Source: Myxococcota bacterium (GTDB lineage: Bacteria; Myxococcota_A; UBA9160; UBA4427). From it: a DNA stretch of 64,000 nucleotides. Position numbers and translations under genes: made by a program. Below, piece by piece: positions 28,201 through 36,211 of the stretch. Below the pieces are notes generated by a model. The model did not search any database. It was not told the origin of the DNA and saw only the letters and a program-made list of their open reading frames with translations. Location of the stretch: the NCBI GenBank assembly GCA_029243605.1, contig JAQWRT010000026.1:62001-126000 (forward strand). The letters are read 5' to 3'. Position 1 is the stretch's first letter, and each line of letters starts with the position of its first letter.

Positions 28201-29026
28201 CGGGGGCGGGGCTCCGAGTTCCGAGGACGAGGAAAAAGTCAGGCTCCACGCGTTCCCCGCCGGCGCCGGCCCGGGCACGATGATTCACGAGGTTTTCGAG
28301 CACATCGATTTCGGCTCCTCGGAACCGGCGCGCCTCGACGCGGAGATTCGTCAGGCCCTGGGGCGCCACGGCTTGGCGGCGGATCTGGCCCCGCTGCTTG
28401 CCGACGGCATTCGCGATGTGCTGGCCACGCCCCTGGGCGGCCCCCTCGGTGATTTTGAATTGGCCGGCCTGGCCCGTGCGGACCGGGTGGACGAGATGGA
28501 ATTCACGCTTCCCGTCGCGCATGGGGGAGGCGAAGCGCTGACGGCTGGGCGTCTTGCCCAGGCTTTCGCCGAACACGGGGAGAGCGAATGGATCCGCGCC
28601 TACGCGCAAAGAGTGGGCGAATTCGCCTTCTCGGCGCTTCGCGGGCATCTGCGCGGCTTCATCGATCTCACTTTTCGCCACGACGGCCGCTTTTACCTCG
28701 TCGACTACAAGTCGAACAAGCTCGGCGAGCGGCCCGGGGATTATGGCCCGGAGGCGATGCAATTGAGCATGACGGCCAAGGATTACGTGCTCCAATACCA
28801 TCTCTATGCCCTGGCGCTTCACCGCCACCTGGCCCGGCGGCTGCCGGGCTACGACTACGACGCCCATATGGGCGGGGCCTACTACCTCTTCGTGCGCGGC
28901 ATGTCCCCGGGCACGGGAGCCGAGCGCGGGGTCTTCTACGACCGACCTCCCCGGGCCCTGATCGAGGCGCTTTCCGCCTGCCTCGGCGATGGCCCGCCGG
29001 CGGGATCGGGCGAGGTGACGGCTTGA
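25217..29026 (+). CDS. recB: Exodeoxyribonuclease V beta subunit RecB
   Basis: 1269-residue helicase-nuclease subunit of RecBCD. The N-terminal Walker A motif is VEASAGTGKTFTLTTLYLRL. Motif II region is ALIDEFQDTDPVQYEIF, followed by FMIGDPKQAIYAFRGADIFAY, then LTIHGSKGLQYPVVY (motif V) and RRLLYVALTRARHRLVVAWG (motif VI). The C-terminal RecB nuclease domain shows the DLTFRHDGRFYLVDYKSN active site (Asp and Lys of the PD-(D/E)xK fold). The ATG at 25217 shares its A with the recC stop. Its stop overlaps a TTG that starts recD. It is longer than E. coli RecB (1180), mostly in the linker before the nuclease domain. Confidence 0.96.
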   Translation: MASMEPFEVPLDGTRLVEASAGTGKTFTLTTLYLRLLVEQGRRVDEILVVTFTKAAAAELRQRIRDRLREAVEVFEGFRAARPSKRAEGSVLKRLAEGSAERGTLDKDHTHLVEGLRSFDEAKISTIHGFCDGVLEENAFESGAAFETELVTDDSPLMDEIVADYWTRELFDAPRDFLAWVESGGGRTAKALSKLARAVLSPPGTVVLPGEVTPVDEAMEALAPEWEAAFNASLAAWRVSGDEAIKILLEAAEQKVLKGNMYAAKFEAGWRADIEALLARPVPGATLGTKSSPNRFLKLATRGIEKGVRKDQSAPEHPLFEAFERFAGLDAEYGELQETRWLNLQIALVGFVREQLVRRQRERRTRTFDSLLTDFAEALRGPSGEALAQSVLDRHPVALIDEFQDTDPVQYEIFKSIWGGTEGSLFMIGDPKQAIYAFRGADIFAYIDAKRSAGDRVDTLDKNWRSDPDLIRAVNGIFKRRPLPFIFDEIPFHPAQVPKGKSESMRAEDGAGAALRFLLLGRDEGKKSLDGKKGAESIGRGIAADIASLLASRAPMATGGAVDGEERESCPVGAGDIAILCRTKKTGRVLAEALHGRGIPNVLRVDDSIFDTAEASDFQALLAAAADPSDGRGLREALATPLVGVSAEQLVGLAEDPEAWEVWLARARGWERCWQRGGAIALLQLIFDDHGTQGRLLASPGGERRLTNFLQLAELVQKAAQKGNLGPRALHAWLRRMRIDARARDEGAVEDALIRLESDADAVQILTIHGSKGLQYPVVYCPDLWEGKLLGNDDQARPRFHDPEAEHRLTLDLGSPDQSRATNRMRWETLAENRRLLYVALTRARHRLVVAWGAFNNTGSSALGLLLHPPPGIEDFTPETSDELEKAANKHTKELGDDEIREALLAAGSAAGGAIAVETLADARPEADGSELSPAKAAGEGLVARQGKRVLGSRWRLSSFSGLVAAGAGSGGASRADTHPSSQGLDYDDAVSGEPGGGAPSSEDEEKVRLHAFPAGAGPGTMIHEVFEHIDFGSSEPARLDAEIRQALGRHGLAADLAPLLADGIRDVLATPLGGPLGDFELAGLARADRVDEMEFTLPVAHGGGEALTAGRLAQAFAEHGESEWIRAYAQRVGEFAFSALRGHLRGFIDLTFRHDGRFYLVDYKSNKLGERPGDYGPEAMQLSMTAKDYVLQYHLYALALHRHLARRLPGYDYDAHMGGAYYLFVRGMSPGTGAERGVFYDRPPRALIEALSACLGDGPPAGSGEVTA

Positions 29027-30879
29027 TTCCCGAACTCGAGAAGCTTCGCAGCGCCGGCGCTCTTTCGGCCCTCGATGAACACTTCGCCGAAACCCTGGGA
29101 AGACTGACCGGGGAGAAGCGCGGGGAAGTGCTGTTGGCTGCGGGTCTGGCGAGTCGCCGGGTTGGAGCGGGGCATGTCTGCCTCGATCTGCCGCGCTTTG
29201 TGGCCGAGGGCTCTTTATTGGCTGAGGGCTCGCGGTTGATCGAGGGCTCGCTGCTGGACGAAGGCGGCGAACCGCAATGGGATCCACCGACTCTCGAAGC
29301 TTGGCTCGAAATTCTGTCCACCAGCGAGATGATCGAAAGCCTCGACGCCGGGCCCTCGCCGGATTGGCCGGCGGCTCTTCCCTCGAGCGCCCCCCTGGTC
29401 CTTGATTCCTCGGGCCGTCTTTACTTGCGTCGGTACTGGAGCGACGAGAAGAGCCTTGCTCAGGGCCTGCGGGCCAGGATCGCGGAGGGGCAGGGCGCCG
29501 CCGCCCTGGACGAAGCGGTTCTCGGCGAGGGCCTGGACCGGCTCTTCGGCGAGGAGAGCGCGCCGGGATCCGACCTTCAACGCCGGGCTGCCGAGGGCGC
29601 CCTGCGCTCGCGTTTTTTCGTGATCTCCGGGGGGCCGGGCACGGGCAAGACCTCGACGGTCATCAAGATCCTGGCGCTCCTGGCCGAGCAGGCCCTGGCC
29701 CAGGGCGAAGCGCCGCCCCGGGTGCAGATGGTGGCGCCCACGGGCAAGGCGGCGGCCCATCTCCAGGGCTCGGTGCAGCGAAGCCTCGAGGCCCTGGATT
29801 GCGCCGAAGCCGTGAAGGCCGCGGTGCCCATTGCCGCGTCCACCATTCACCGCTGCCTCGGGCGGCGGGGCGGGACGGCCCATCGTTTCCGCCACGGCGC
29901 CGACAACCCCCTCGAACTCGATGTGCTGCTCGTCGACGAGGCCTCGATGGTCGACCTCGCCCTGATGACCCGACTCGTGGAGGCCCTGCCCGCCGAGGCT
30001 CGGTTGATCCTGCTCGGCGATCGCGACCAGTTGGCCTCGGTGGAAGCGGGCTCGGTGCTCGGCGATATCGGGCGAGGGCCCGGGGGCGAGCCCGTCGACG
30101 CGCCGGATTCCGTGGTCCATCTCACGCGCAACTACCGCTTCTCTTCCCAGGGCGGCCTCGAGGAATTGACTCGCCTGATCAACGCGGGCGACGCCCCAGG
30201 CACCCTCGCGCTCCTCGCCGATGAGGATCGGCCCGAGGTTCGTCTGGTGGAGCCGTCGCCCGGGGGTGGCTGGGGGGAGGCGCTCTCCGGGGCGATCCGG
30301 TCGGGCTACGCCGAGTTTTGTGAACAGACTTCGCCCGAGGGACGCATGCGCGCGCTGGACGGTTTTCGGGTTCTCTGCGCGCATCGCCGTGGTCGCGGGG
30401 GCGTGGACGCGCTCAACGCCGAGGCCGAGCGCTTGCTCGGCCTCGGGGGGAGCCTGGATCTGGCGGCGGCCAACCCTCCGGTTCGCCCCATCGGTATTAT
30501 CCGCAACGATTACGAGCTCGAACTCTACAACGGGGATGTGGGCATCGTCTGCTCGGATCCCGAGGCCCCGGAGCGGGGACCGCGGGTCTTCTTCCTCGCC
30601 CCGGATGGCAGCGCCCGCTGGTATTCCCCTCTGAGCATCGGGGCGGCGGAGACGGTTTTTGCGACCACGGTGCACAAGAGTCAGGGGTCGGAGTTCGCCG
30701 AGGTGGCGGTGGTGCTGCCCGAGGAGGCCTCGCCGATTCTGTCCCGGGAACTCATCTACACGGCGGTGAGCCGAGCGAGGGAGCGGGTGACCCTTTTCAG
30801 CTCGGCCGAGGTGCTGAGCGCGGCCATCGGCCGGCGCATCGAGCGCAGTTCGGGCTTGTCCGAGGCGCTCTGGGGCTGA
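29023..30879 (+). CDS. recD: Exodeoxyribonuclease V alpha subunit RecD
   Basis: 618-residue 5'-3' helicase subunit of RecBCD (E. coli RecD has 608). Walker A is ISGGPGTGKTSTVIKIL; LLVDEASMVDLALMTRL is Walker B, LLGDRDQLASVEAGSVLGD motif III, and ATTVHKSQGSEFAEVAVVLP with YTAVSRARERVTLF the C-terminal SH3-flanked motifs V/VI. The frame is open far upstream within recB, but family sequence starts at IPELEKLRSAGALSALD. The TTG at 29023 overlapping the recB stop (TTGA) is the only sensible coupled start. It completes a full recCBD operon. Confidence 0.93.
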   Translation: MIPELEKLRSAGALSALDEHFAETLGRLTGEKRGEVLLAAGLASRRVGAGHVCLDLPRFVAEGSLLAEGSRLIEGSLLDEGGEPQWDPPTLEAWLEILSTSEMIESLDAGPSPDWPAALPSSAPLVLDSSGRLYLRRYWSDEKSLAQGLRARIAEGQGAAALDEAVLGEGLDRLFGEESAPGSDLQRRAAEGALRSRFFVISGGPGTGKTSTVIKILALLAEQALAQGEAPPRVQMVAPTGKAAAHLQGSVQRSLEALDCAEAVKAAVPIAASTIHRCLGRRGGTAHRFRHGADNPLELDVLLVDEASMVDLALMTRLVEALPAEARLILLGDRDQLASVEAGSVLGDIGRGPGGEPVDAPDSVVHLTRNYRFSSQGGLEELTRLINAGDAPGTLALLADEDRPEVRLVEPSPGGGWGEALSGAIRSGYAEFCEQTSPEGRMRALDGFRVLCAHRRGRGGVDALNAEAERLLGLGGSLDLAAANPPVRPIGIIRNDYELELYNGDVGIVCSDPEAPERGPRVFFLAPDGSARWYSPLSIGAAETVFATTVHKSQGSEFAEVAVVLPEEASPILSRELIYTAVSRARERVTLFSSAEVLSAAIGRRIERSSGLSEALWG

Positions 30880-30945
30880 GCTCGAGTGGGGGCTTCAGAC
30901 CGGGCGAGTTGTTCGGCCGGAGCCCCGGCGCTAGCTTGCCCGGTG

Positions 30946-31842
30946 ATGGAGGCTTCCGACATCTCGGGCGAGGGTGTCGTCGTGGCCCACTACGGGATCG
31001 CGGTGGCGTTGCGCCTCGAGAGTGGCGAGACGGGCCGGGTGCGCCTACGTCGCCGGCAATCCGTGCGCGTGGGCGATCGCGTCGTCGTCGAGGCGGGAAT
31101 GCTGACGGAGGTGCGACCCGCCCGGGGCGTTCTCAGCCGTCGAGACAGCCATGGCCGGGTGCGCTCGGTGGCCGCGAATCTCGACGCCCTCGGGATCGTG
31201 CTGGCTCCGCGCCCCGAGTCTCCCCTGGGATTCGTGGATCGTGGTCTGGTCGCCGCCCGGGCGTCGGGGCTCGAGGCCCGGGTCGTGGTCAACAAGGCCG
31301 ACCTGCCCGGGGCCGAGGCGCTGCACGGGGAAATGGCCGAGAGCTATTCCGCGGCGGCGGAGATCGTGCTGGTTTCGGCGAAGACGGGGGCGGGACTCGA
31401 CGAGTTGCGGGCATGGCTCGAGCCGGGCCACCGCGCGGTTTTTGTCGGGACTTCGGGGGTCGGCAAGAGTTCGATCCTCAATGCCCTGTTGCCCGACCTC
31501 GACCTCTCGGTGGGCGAGATCAATGAGACGAGCGGCCTCGGTCGCCACATCACCAGCACCGCGACCCTGCATCGGCTCGCAGAGGGCGGTGAGTTGATCG
31601 ACACCCCGGGATTCCGAGATTTCGGCCCGGTGGAGGTTTCCCCCACCGAGTTGGCCGCCTTTTTCCCGGGCTTTGAGGGCTTCGTCGACCGGGGGTGTCG
31701 CTTCCGCGACTGTCTTCACCGCACGGAGCCCGGCTGCGCGGTTCTGGCGGCGGTGGAGTCGGATCAGATCTCGGCCCGGCGCCACCAAGCGTACCTTGCC
31801 CTGCTTGCCGAATTGCAGAAAAGCCCGGCATCGAGTCGCTAG
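30946..31842 (+). CDS. rsgA: Small-ribosomal-subunit-dependent GTPase RsgA
   Basis: 298-residue circularly permuted GTPase that assists 30S subunit maturation. Order of motifs confirms the permutation: OB-fold N-terminus, G4 VVNKADLPG, then G1 FVGTSGVGKSSILNALLP, and G3 DTPGFRDFG. The C-terminal zinc-binding knuckle is CRFRDCLHRTEPGCAV. The frame opens at 30886, but the ATG at 30946 fits the family N-terminus; a GTG three bases earlier is an alternative. It lies 66 bases after recD in the same direction and may share its transcript. Another ribosome-assembly GTPase (YlqF) lies 1 kb downstream on the other strand. Confidence 0.94.
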   Translation: MEASDISGEGVVVAHYGIAVALRLESGETGRVRLRRRQSVRVGDRVVVEAGMLTEVRPARGVLSRRDSHGRVRSVAANLDALGIVLAPRPESPLGFVDRGLVAARASGLEARVVVNKADLPGAEALHGEMAESYSAAAEIVLVSAKTGAGLDELRAWLEPGHRAVFVGTSGVGKSSILNALLPDLDLSVGEINETSGLGRHITSTATLHRLAEGGELIDTPGFRDFGPVEVSPTELAAFFPGFEGFVDRGCRFRDCLHRTEPGCAVLAAVESDQISARRHQAYLALLAELQKSPASSR

Positions 31843-31974
31843 GGGCTTTCGCTGGACCCGCCGAAAAGAGCCCGGGCAGCTGGCTTCCAGGCTTGCGGAA
31901 TTGTCAGGGGGTTTCTTTCTGGTAGCCTCGGTCGGTTCGTCAAGCATTTGCCCCGCCCCCCTGCGAGGTCAGCC

Positions 31975-32802
31975 GTGAACATTGCACTCAGGACTCTCTG
32001 CGTAGTCGTCACGGGAGTTGTCCTTGGGCTGGGAGGGTCATTTATGGCCCAGGCGGGTCCCCCGGGCGTCTTGGACGATCCCCACGCCGTCGGCAAGGGC
32101 ACCGTCGAGATCATTCTGGCCACGTCTGCGGCCGAGCAGGCGGGTGAGAAGGGGCTCCACGGCCCAATTTTCGACCTCACCGTGGGGGTCGTGGACGGTC
32201 TCGATTTTCTGCTCGTCGCCGAGGGTTTCTTCGTGGTGGGCTCGGGTGAGCCGACCCAAGACGACGGCGCTGTGGTCAGCGGGTTGAAGTGGCAGCCCAT
32301 CGCGGGTCCCGATTGGAACGCCGCCTGGACCCCAGTCGCAATCTTCGAGCTCGCCGGCGAAAACCGCGTCGGGATTTCCAATGCCATCCAGATCGAGCGG
32401 ACCCTGGGCCGCTTCGCGCTCGGGGTGGACGCCAGTTATACGTGGCTCAACGACGGCGAAGACATTTGGCGAGGGGGCCTCTACGGGCTCTACAGCGCGA
32501 CGGATCGCCTGGTCCTGCTCTCCGAGGTCTGGTTCGAGCGTTCGCCCGAATGCTTCGATGTGGCGACGCTCTGTGTGAACCAAACCGAGGTGAGCGGACG
32601 GGCGACGGATTTTGCGGTCAACGTCGGCTTCGACTGGGCGATGCTGGATGCCGTTCACATGCTGGGATCCGCGGGGACCGGGATTGATTCGGATGGCCGG
32701 GAGCGGATCGAGTGGCAGGCCTTCTTTGGCTTCCAATACATCTGGGGCTCGGGCGGAGAAGACCCGGCTCCCCTGGCTTTCCTGGAGCCCCGTTCGTTCT
32801 GA
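31975..32802 (+). CDS. Probable outer-membrane beta-barrel protein, unknown function
   Basis: 275 residues with a signal peptide (TLCVVVTGVVLGLGGSFMAQA) and alternating hydrophobic strands such as FDLTVGVVDGLDFLLVAEG, FALGVDASYTWL and WQAFFGFQYIWG. The final residue is Phe, as for proteins inserted by the BAM complex. The pattern recalls small transporter-like barrels often annotated as MetA-pathway or hypothetical transporter proteins. The GTG at 31975 is preceded by GAGGT at normal spacing; the longer frame to 31948 lacks this. It stands alone between rsgA and convergent ylqF. Function is not known; the barrel call is inference. Confidence 0.65.
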   Translation: MNIALRTLCVVVTGVVLGLGGSFMAQAGPPGVLDDPHAVGKGTVEIILATSAAEQAGEKGLHGPIFDLTVGVVDGLDFLLVAEGFFVVGSGEPTQDDGAVVSGLKWQPIAGPDWNAAWTPVAIFELAGENRVGISNAIQIERTLGRFALGVDASYTWLNDGEDIWRGGLYGLYSATDRLVLLSEVWFERSPECFDVATLCVNQTEVSGRATDFAVNVGFDWAMLDAVHMLGSAGTGIDSDGRERIEWQAFFGFQYIWGSGGEDPAPLAFLEPRSF

Positions 32803-32826
32803 GCCGGCGGCTTCGCGCCGACTCGC

Positions 32827-33681
32827 CTAGTCGAGTTCTTCGGGCTCGGCAAAATCGCCCGGGCGCTCGAAGCTGACGCGTCCGATCTTGGCGCCGCGCA
32901 ATTCGCGCAGCAAGATGTCCGCCGCACGCTCCTCGTCGACGACGCCCCCGCGCTGGAGAAAACCGCGCTTGCGCCCGAGGGCCTCGAGGATGGCGGGTCC
33001 GGATTCGGGAATCGTTTCGAGCTTGTAGCGCGCGGCCAAGGGCTCCGGGTAGCGCTCGGCCAGGAAGCGCGCGGCGAAGAAGGCCACATCACGCACCTCG
33101 AAGGCGGTTTCGCGAATCGCGCCCGAGGCCGCCAACCGGTAGGCACCCTCCTGGTCGGCGAGCTTGGGCCAGAGCACGCCCGGGGTATCGGAGAGGGAGA
33201 CGCCCCCGTCGAGGTGGAATTGCTGCTGGCGGCGGGTGACGGCGGGCTGATCGCCGACCTTGGCGATGCGGCGGCCGACGATGGTGTTGATCAACGTGGA
33301 TTTGCCCACGTTGGGGATCCCGACGACCATACAGCGGACGCTCTTTCCCGTTCCCCGGCGATGGGGAGCCAGGGTCTTGCAGAGGCCCGGGATGCGCCGA
33401 GCATCGCCGGCGTCGGTGGCGGAAATGCTCAGGGCCGGGGCGCCGGCCTCCTCGGAGAGGGCGGCGAGCCATTCCTCGGTGACCCGGGGGTCGGCCAGGT
33501 CGCTCTTGTTGAGCAGCGGAATCGCCGGGGTCTCGCCCCGGAGTTCGGCCAGCATGGGGTTTCGGCTCGATCGCGGCAGGCGCGCGTCGAGCACTTCGAT
33601 GACCACGTCGATCCGCGCCAGGGTTTCGGCGAGTTCACGCCTCGCCTTGTTCATGTGCCCCGGAAACCAGTTGATCGTCAT
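32827..33681 (-). CDS. ylqF: Ribosome biogenesis GTPase YlqF/RbgA
   Basis: 284-residue circularly permuted GTPase that in Bacillus helps finish the 50S subunit. The N-terminus [14 protein letters not shown] is diagnostic. Motifs are in permuted order: [10 protein letters not shown] (G4), [18 protein letters not shown] (G1), then [12 protein letters not shown] (G3). The C-terminal helical ANTAR-like region follows. The ATG at 33681 begins at [10 protein letters not shown]. It is divergent from asnS, with 84 bases between starts, and convergent with the barrel gene. Classical YlqF is best known from Gram-positives, but homologues occur in many Gram-negative phyla. Confidence 0.93.
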   Translation of the reverse strand: MTINWFPGHMNKARRELAETLARIDVVIEVLDARLPRSSRNPMLAELRGETPAIPLLNKSDLADPRVTEEWLAALSEEAGAPALSISATDAGDARRIPGLCKTLAPHRRGTGKSVRCMVVGIPNVGKSTLINTIVGRRIAKVGDQPAVTRRQQQFHLDGGVSLSDTPGVLWPKLADQEGAYRLAASGAIRETAFEVRDVAFFAARFLAERYPEPLAARYKLETIPESGPAILEALGRKRGFLQRGGVVDEERAADILLRELRGAKIGRVSFERPGDFAEPEELD

Positions 33682-33765
33682 CGCTTCGTCGCGTCCCCTC
33701 TGACCGGAACCATAGCGGTCACGGCCCGGGCGGCGTTATTCTCCCATTTCGAGGAGGCGAGGGGA

Positions 33766-35151
33766 ATGGACGAGTTGATCCGCGAAATTTTGGCCCGGCC
33801 GGAGGCGGGGGGCGAGGTGACCGTGCGCGGCTGGCTGCGCACCGCGCGCCACGCGAAGAAAGTGTCCTTTCTCGAGGTTTTCGATGGGTCCTGCATGGCT
33901 GGGATTCAGGCCGTTGCCGGCCCGGAGTGCGCTCGTTTCGAGGACGAGGTCCGGGGCCTGGGGACCGGCTGCGCCGTGGAGGCGGTGGGAGAATTGGTGG
34001 ATTCCCCCGGTCAGGGACAGCGCTTCGAATTGCATGCCCGGGAAGTCAGGCTCGTGGGGGGCGTGGACGACGATTACCCGCTCCAGAAAAAACGTCACGG
34101 TTTCGAGTTCCTCCGCACCATCGCCCACCTGCGGCCCCGGACGAACACCCTTGGCGCGGTCTTGCGGGTGCGCGACGCGGCGAGCCGGGCCATCGACGAT
34201 TTCTTTCACGAGCGGGGCTTCGTGCAATTGCACTCGCCGGTGATCACCCTGTCCGACGCCGAGGGGGCCGGGGACATGTTCCGGGTGTCCACCCTCGACC
34301 CTTCGAATCCGCCCCGGGACGACCAGGGAGCGGTGGACTACAAGCAGGATTTCTTCGAGGCGCCGAGTTACCTCACGGTTTCGGGGCAATTGGAAGCCGA
34401 GATCGGCGCCCTGGCGCTATCGCGGGTCTACACCTTCGGCCCCACCTTTCGTGCGGAGAACTCGAATACCAGCCGCCATCTGGCGGAGTTCTGGATGGTC
34501 GAACCCGAGGTGGCCTTTTGTGAGATCGAGGGCCTGGCGGATTTGGCGGAGGATTTTCTGAAGTCGGTCTTTCGCCAGGTGGGTGAAAAATGCGAGGACG
34601 ACCTTGCCTTCTTCGACGCCCGCATCGACGACAGCGTGCTTTCCACCCTCGAACACGTCATCGAGCAACCCTTCGAGCGCATTACCTACACCGAGGCCGT
34701 CGAGATCCTCGAGGCGTCCGGGCGAAAATTCGAATTCCCGGTGAGTTGGGGGGCGGACCTGCAGAGCGAGCACGAGCGCTTCCTCACTGAGGAGCATTTC
34801 GGTAAGCCGCTCATCGTGACCGGCTACCCCAAGGGCATCAAGGCGTTTTATATGTACTGCAACGACGACGACCAGACCGTCGCCGCCATGGATGTGCTGG
34901 TGCCGCGGATCGGTGAGATCATCGGCGGTTCCCAACGCGAGCATCGGCTGGATGTCCTCAAGCGGAGAATCGCCGATCAGGGATTGCCCGAGGAAGAGTA
35001 TTGGTGGTACCTCGACCTTCGACGTTTCGGCTCGGTGCCCCACGCGGGTTTTGGTCTCGGCTTCGAGCGGCTGGTGCAGTTCATGACCGGGATGGCCAAT
35101 ATTCGCGATGTGATCCCCTTTCCCCGGGTGCCCGGCAACGCGTCCTTCTAG
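33766..35151 (+). CDS. asnS: Asparaginyl-tRNA synthetase
   Basis: 461-residue class IIb aminoacyl-tRNA synthetase (E. coli AsnS has 466). An N-terminal OB-fold anticodon-binding domain ([21 protein letters not shown]) is followed by the catalytic core. Motif 2 is [20 protein letters not shown], and motif 3 is [21 protein letters not shown] with [10 protein letters not shown] at the end, as in AsnRS. The open frame goes back to 33214 inside antisense ylqF, but the ATG at 33766 has GAGGAGGCGAGGGG immediately upstream and fits the usual N-terminus. Its presence suggests direct Asn-tRNA charging, although an additional GatCAB route cannot be excluded from one window. Confidence 0.96.
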   Translation: MDELIREILARPEAGGEVTVRGWLRTARHAKKVSFLEVFDGSCMAGIQAVAGPECARFEDEVRGLGTGCAVEAVGELVDSPGQGQRFELHAREVRLVGGVDDDYPLQKKRHGFEFLRTIAHLRPRTNTLGAVLRVRDAASRAIDDFFHERGFVQLHSPVITLSDAEGAGDMFRVSTLDPSNPPRDDQGAVDYKQDFFEAPSYLTVSGQLEAEIGALALSRVYTFGPTFRAENSNTSRHLAEFWMVEPEVAFCEIEGLADLAEDFLKSVFRQVGEKCEDDLAFFDARIDDSVLSTLEHVIEQPFERITYTEAVEILEASGRKFEFPVSWGADLQSEHERFLTEEHFGKPLIVTGYPKGIKAFYMYCNDDDQTVAAMDVLVPRIGEIIGGSQREHRLDVLKRRIADQGLPEEEYWWYLDLRRFGSVPHAGFGLGFERLVQFMTGMANIRDVIPFPRVPGNASF

Positions 35152-35158
35152 CCCGGTT

Positions 35159-36211
35159 TTAGGCCACGCAGTAGAAATCGATCCCCTCGCGAAGCGCCAG
35201 GGCGGCCAGGGTCGCCCTGATCTCGGCCCGGGGTCCGGGGCCGGCCACGCTCACGAGTAGGGGGTGCCGGGGGAGTTCCGGGATCGATTCCGGGGGCACC
35301 ACCGGGGCCCCGTGAATGACCTGGCCGAGTCTTCGCGGGTGAACCTCGACGATATGCGAAGGGGATTTGCCCAGGTGGAGCAGGGCCCGGCGAAGCGCCC
35401 GACCCGTCGCCCCGTAGCCCCAGAGCAAGTAGCGCTCGGACCCGGCCAGGGGCCCGCTCGCCAGGTGAGCGGCCTTGCAGGCGGTGAAGCGTTCGAGGGT
35501 GTATTCCAGAGCCTGGCGCGAGAGCCGCGCCGGGCCGTCGCGCCAACCGAGCAACCGGCGGGGGTGAACGGCCAGGGCATGGTCGGCGGCGAGGAGGCGC
35601 AGGAGCAGGTCGTAGTCCTCGGGCCAACCCATCGCGCGGTATCCGAACGCGCGCAGGATTTCGCTGCGGAGCATGAGGGTGGGGTGGGCGATGGGGCACT
35701 CGATGAAGGCATCTCGGGCCACGCTCTCGGGTTCCACGAGACGGTTGAGCCATTTTTCGTAGCGCTGGCGCCCGGGGTTGTGGGCGCCTCGGGGAAAGGT
35801 GCGCACTCGGGTGCCCAGGCCCGCGAGTTCGGGTTGGCTCTCGAGTTGACTCAGTTGGGCGGCGAGGCGATCCCGATGCATCCAGTCGTCGGCGTCCATG
35901 CGGGCGGTGAATTCGGCTTGGCAGTGCTCGAGCCCGGCGTTCAGCGCGGCGACGAGTCCGGCCCGGGGTCGCGAGATCAGGACGAAGCGCGGGTCGGCGT
36001 CCCGGGCGGCCTCCACTAGGCCCGGGCCCGGGTCGCTCGAGCCGTCGTCGACGGCGATGCACTCCCAACGGGTTTCGGTTTGGCGCTGGATGCTGCGCAG
36101 GCAGGAGGCGAGGGTTTCGGCGGCATTGTAGAAGGGCAATAGGATCGAGATGCGGGGCGTCGCCGCACCCGGGGATATCCCTGCTAGCGGGCGAAAATCG
36201 GGCTCGACCAC
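35159..36211 (-). CDS. GT2-family glycosyltransferase with C-terminal Rossmann-like domain
   Basis: 350-residue protein with an N-terminal family-2 glycosyltransferase domain: ISILLPFYNAAETLASCL, IAVDDGSSD, then the DXD-type ARMDADDWMHRDRL, and GWPEDYDLLLRL. After about residue 245 a second module starts (YLLWGYGATGRALRRALLHL), which resembles the nucleotide-binding regulatory domain found in some polysaccharide GTs. The GTG at 36211 overlaps the end of the DUF3604 gene by 28 bases; a GTG one codon later is equally possible. The overlap implies coupling of the two. The sugar and acceptor are unknown. Confidence 0.87.
   Translation of the reverse strand: MVEPDFRPLAGISPGAATPRISILLPFYNAAETLASCLRSIQRQTETRWECIAVDDGSSDPGPGLVEAARDADPRFVLISRPRAGLVAALNAGLEHCQAEFTARMDADDWMHRDRLAAQLSQLESQPELAGLGTRVRTFPRGAHNPGRQRYEKWLNRLVEPESVARDAFIECPIAHPTLMLRSEILRAFGYRAMGWPEDYDLLLRLLAADHALAVHPRRLLGWRDGPARLSRQALEYTLERFTACKAAHLASGPLAGSERYLLWGYGATGRALRRALLHLGKSPSHIVEVHPRRLGQVIHGAPVVPPESIPELPRHPLLVSVAGPGPRAEIRATLAALALREGIDFYCVA

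Noticed and set aside
26246-29287. Open frame of 1013 codons on the minus strand across recB
   Set aside because: The plus strand encodes RecB with all helicase and nuclease motifs. Long antisense frames are expected where third codon positions are nearly all G or C; the antisense product shows no motif.
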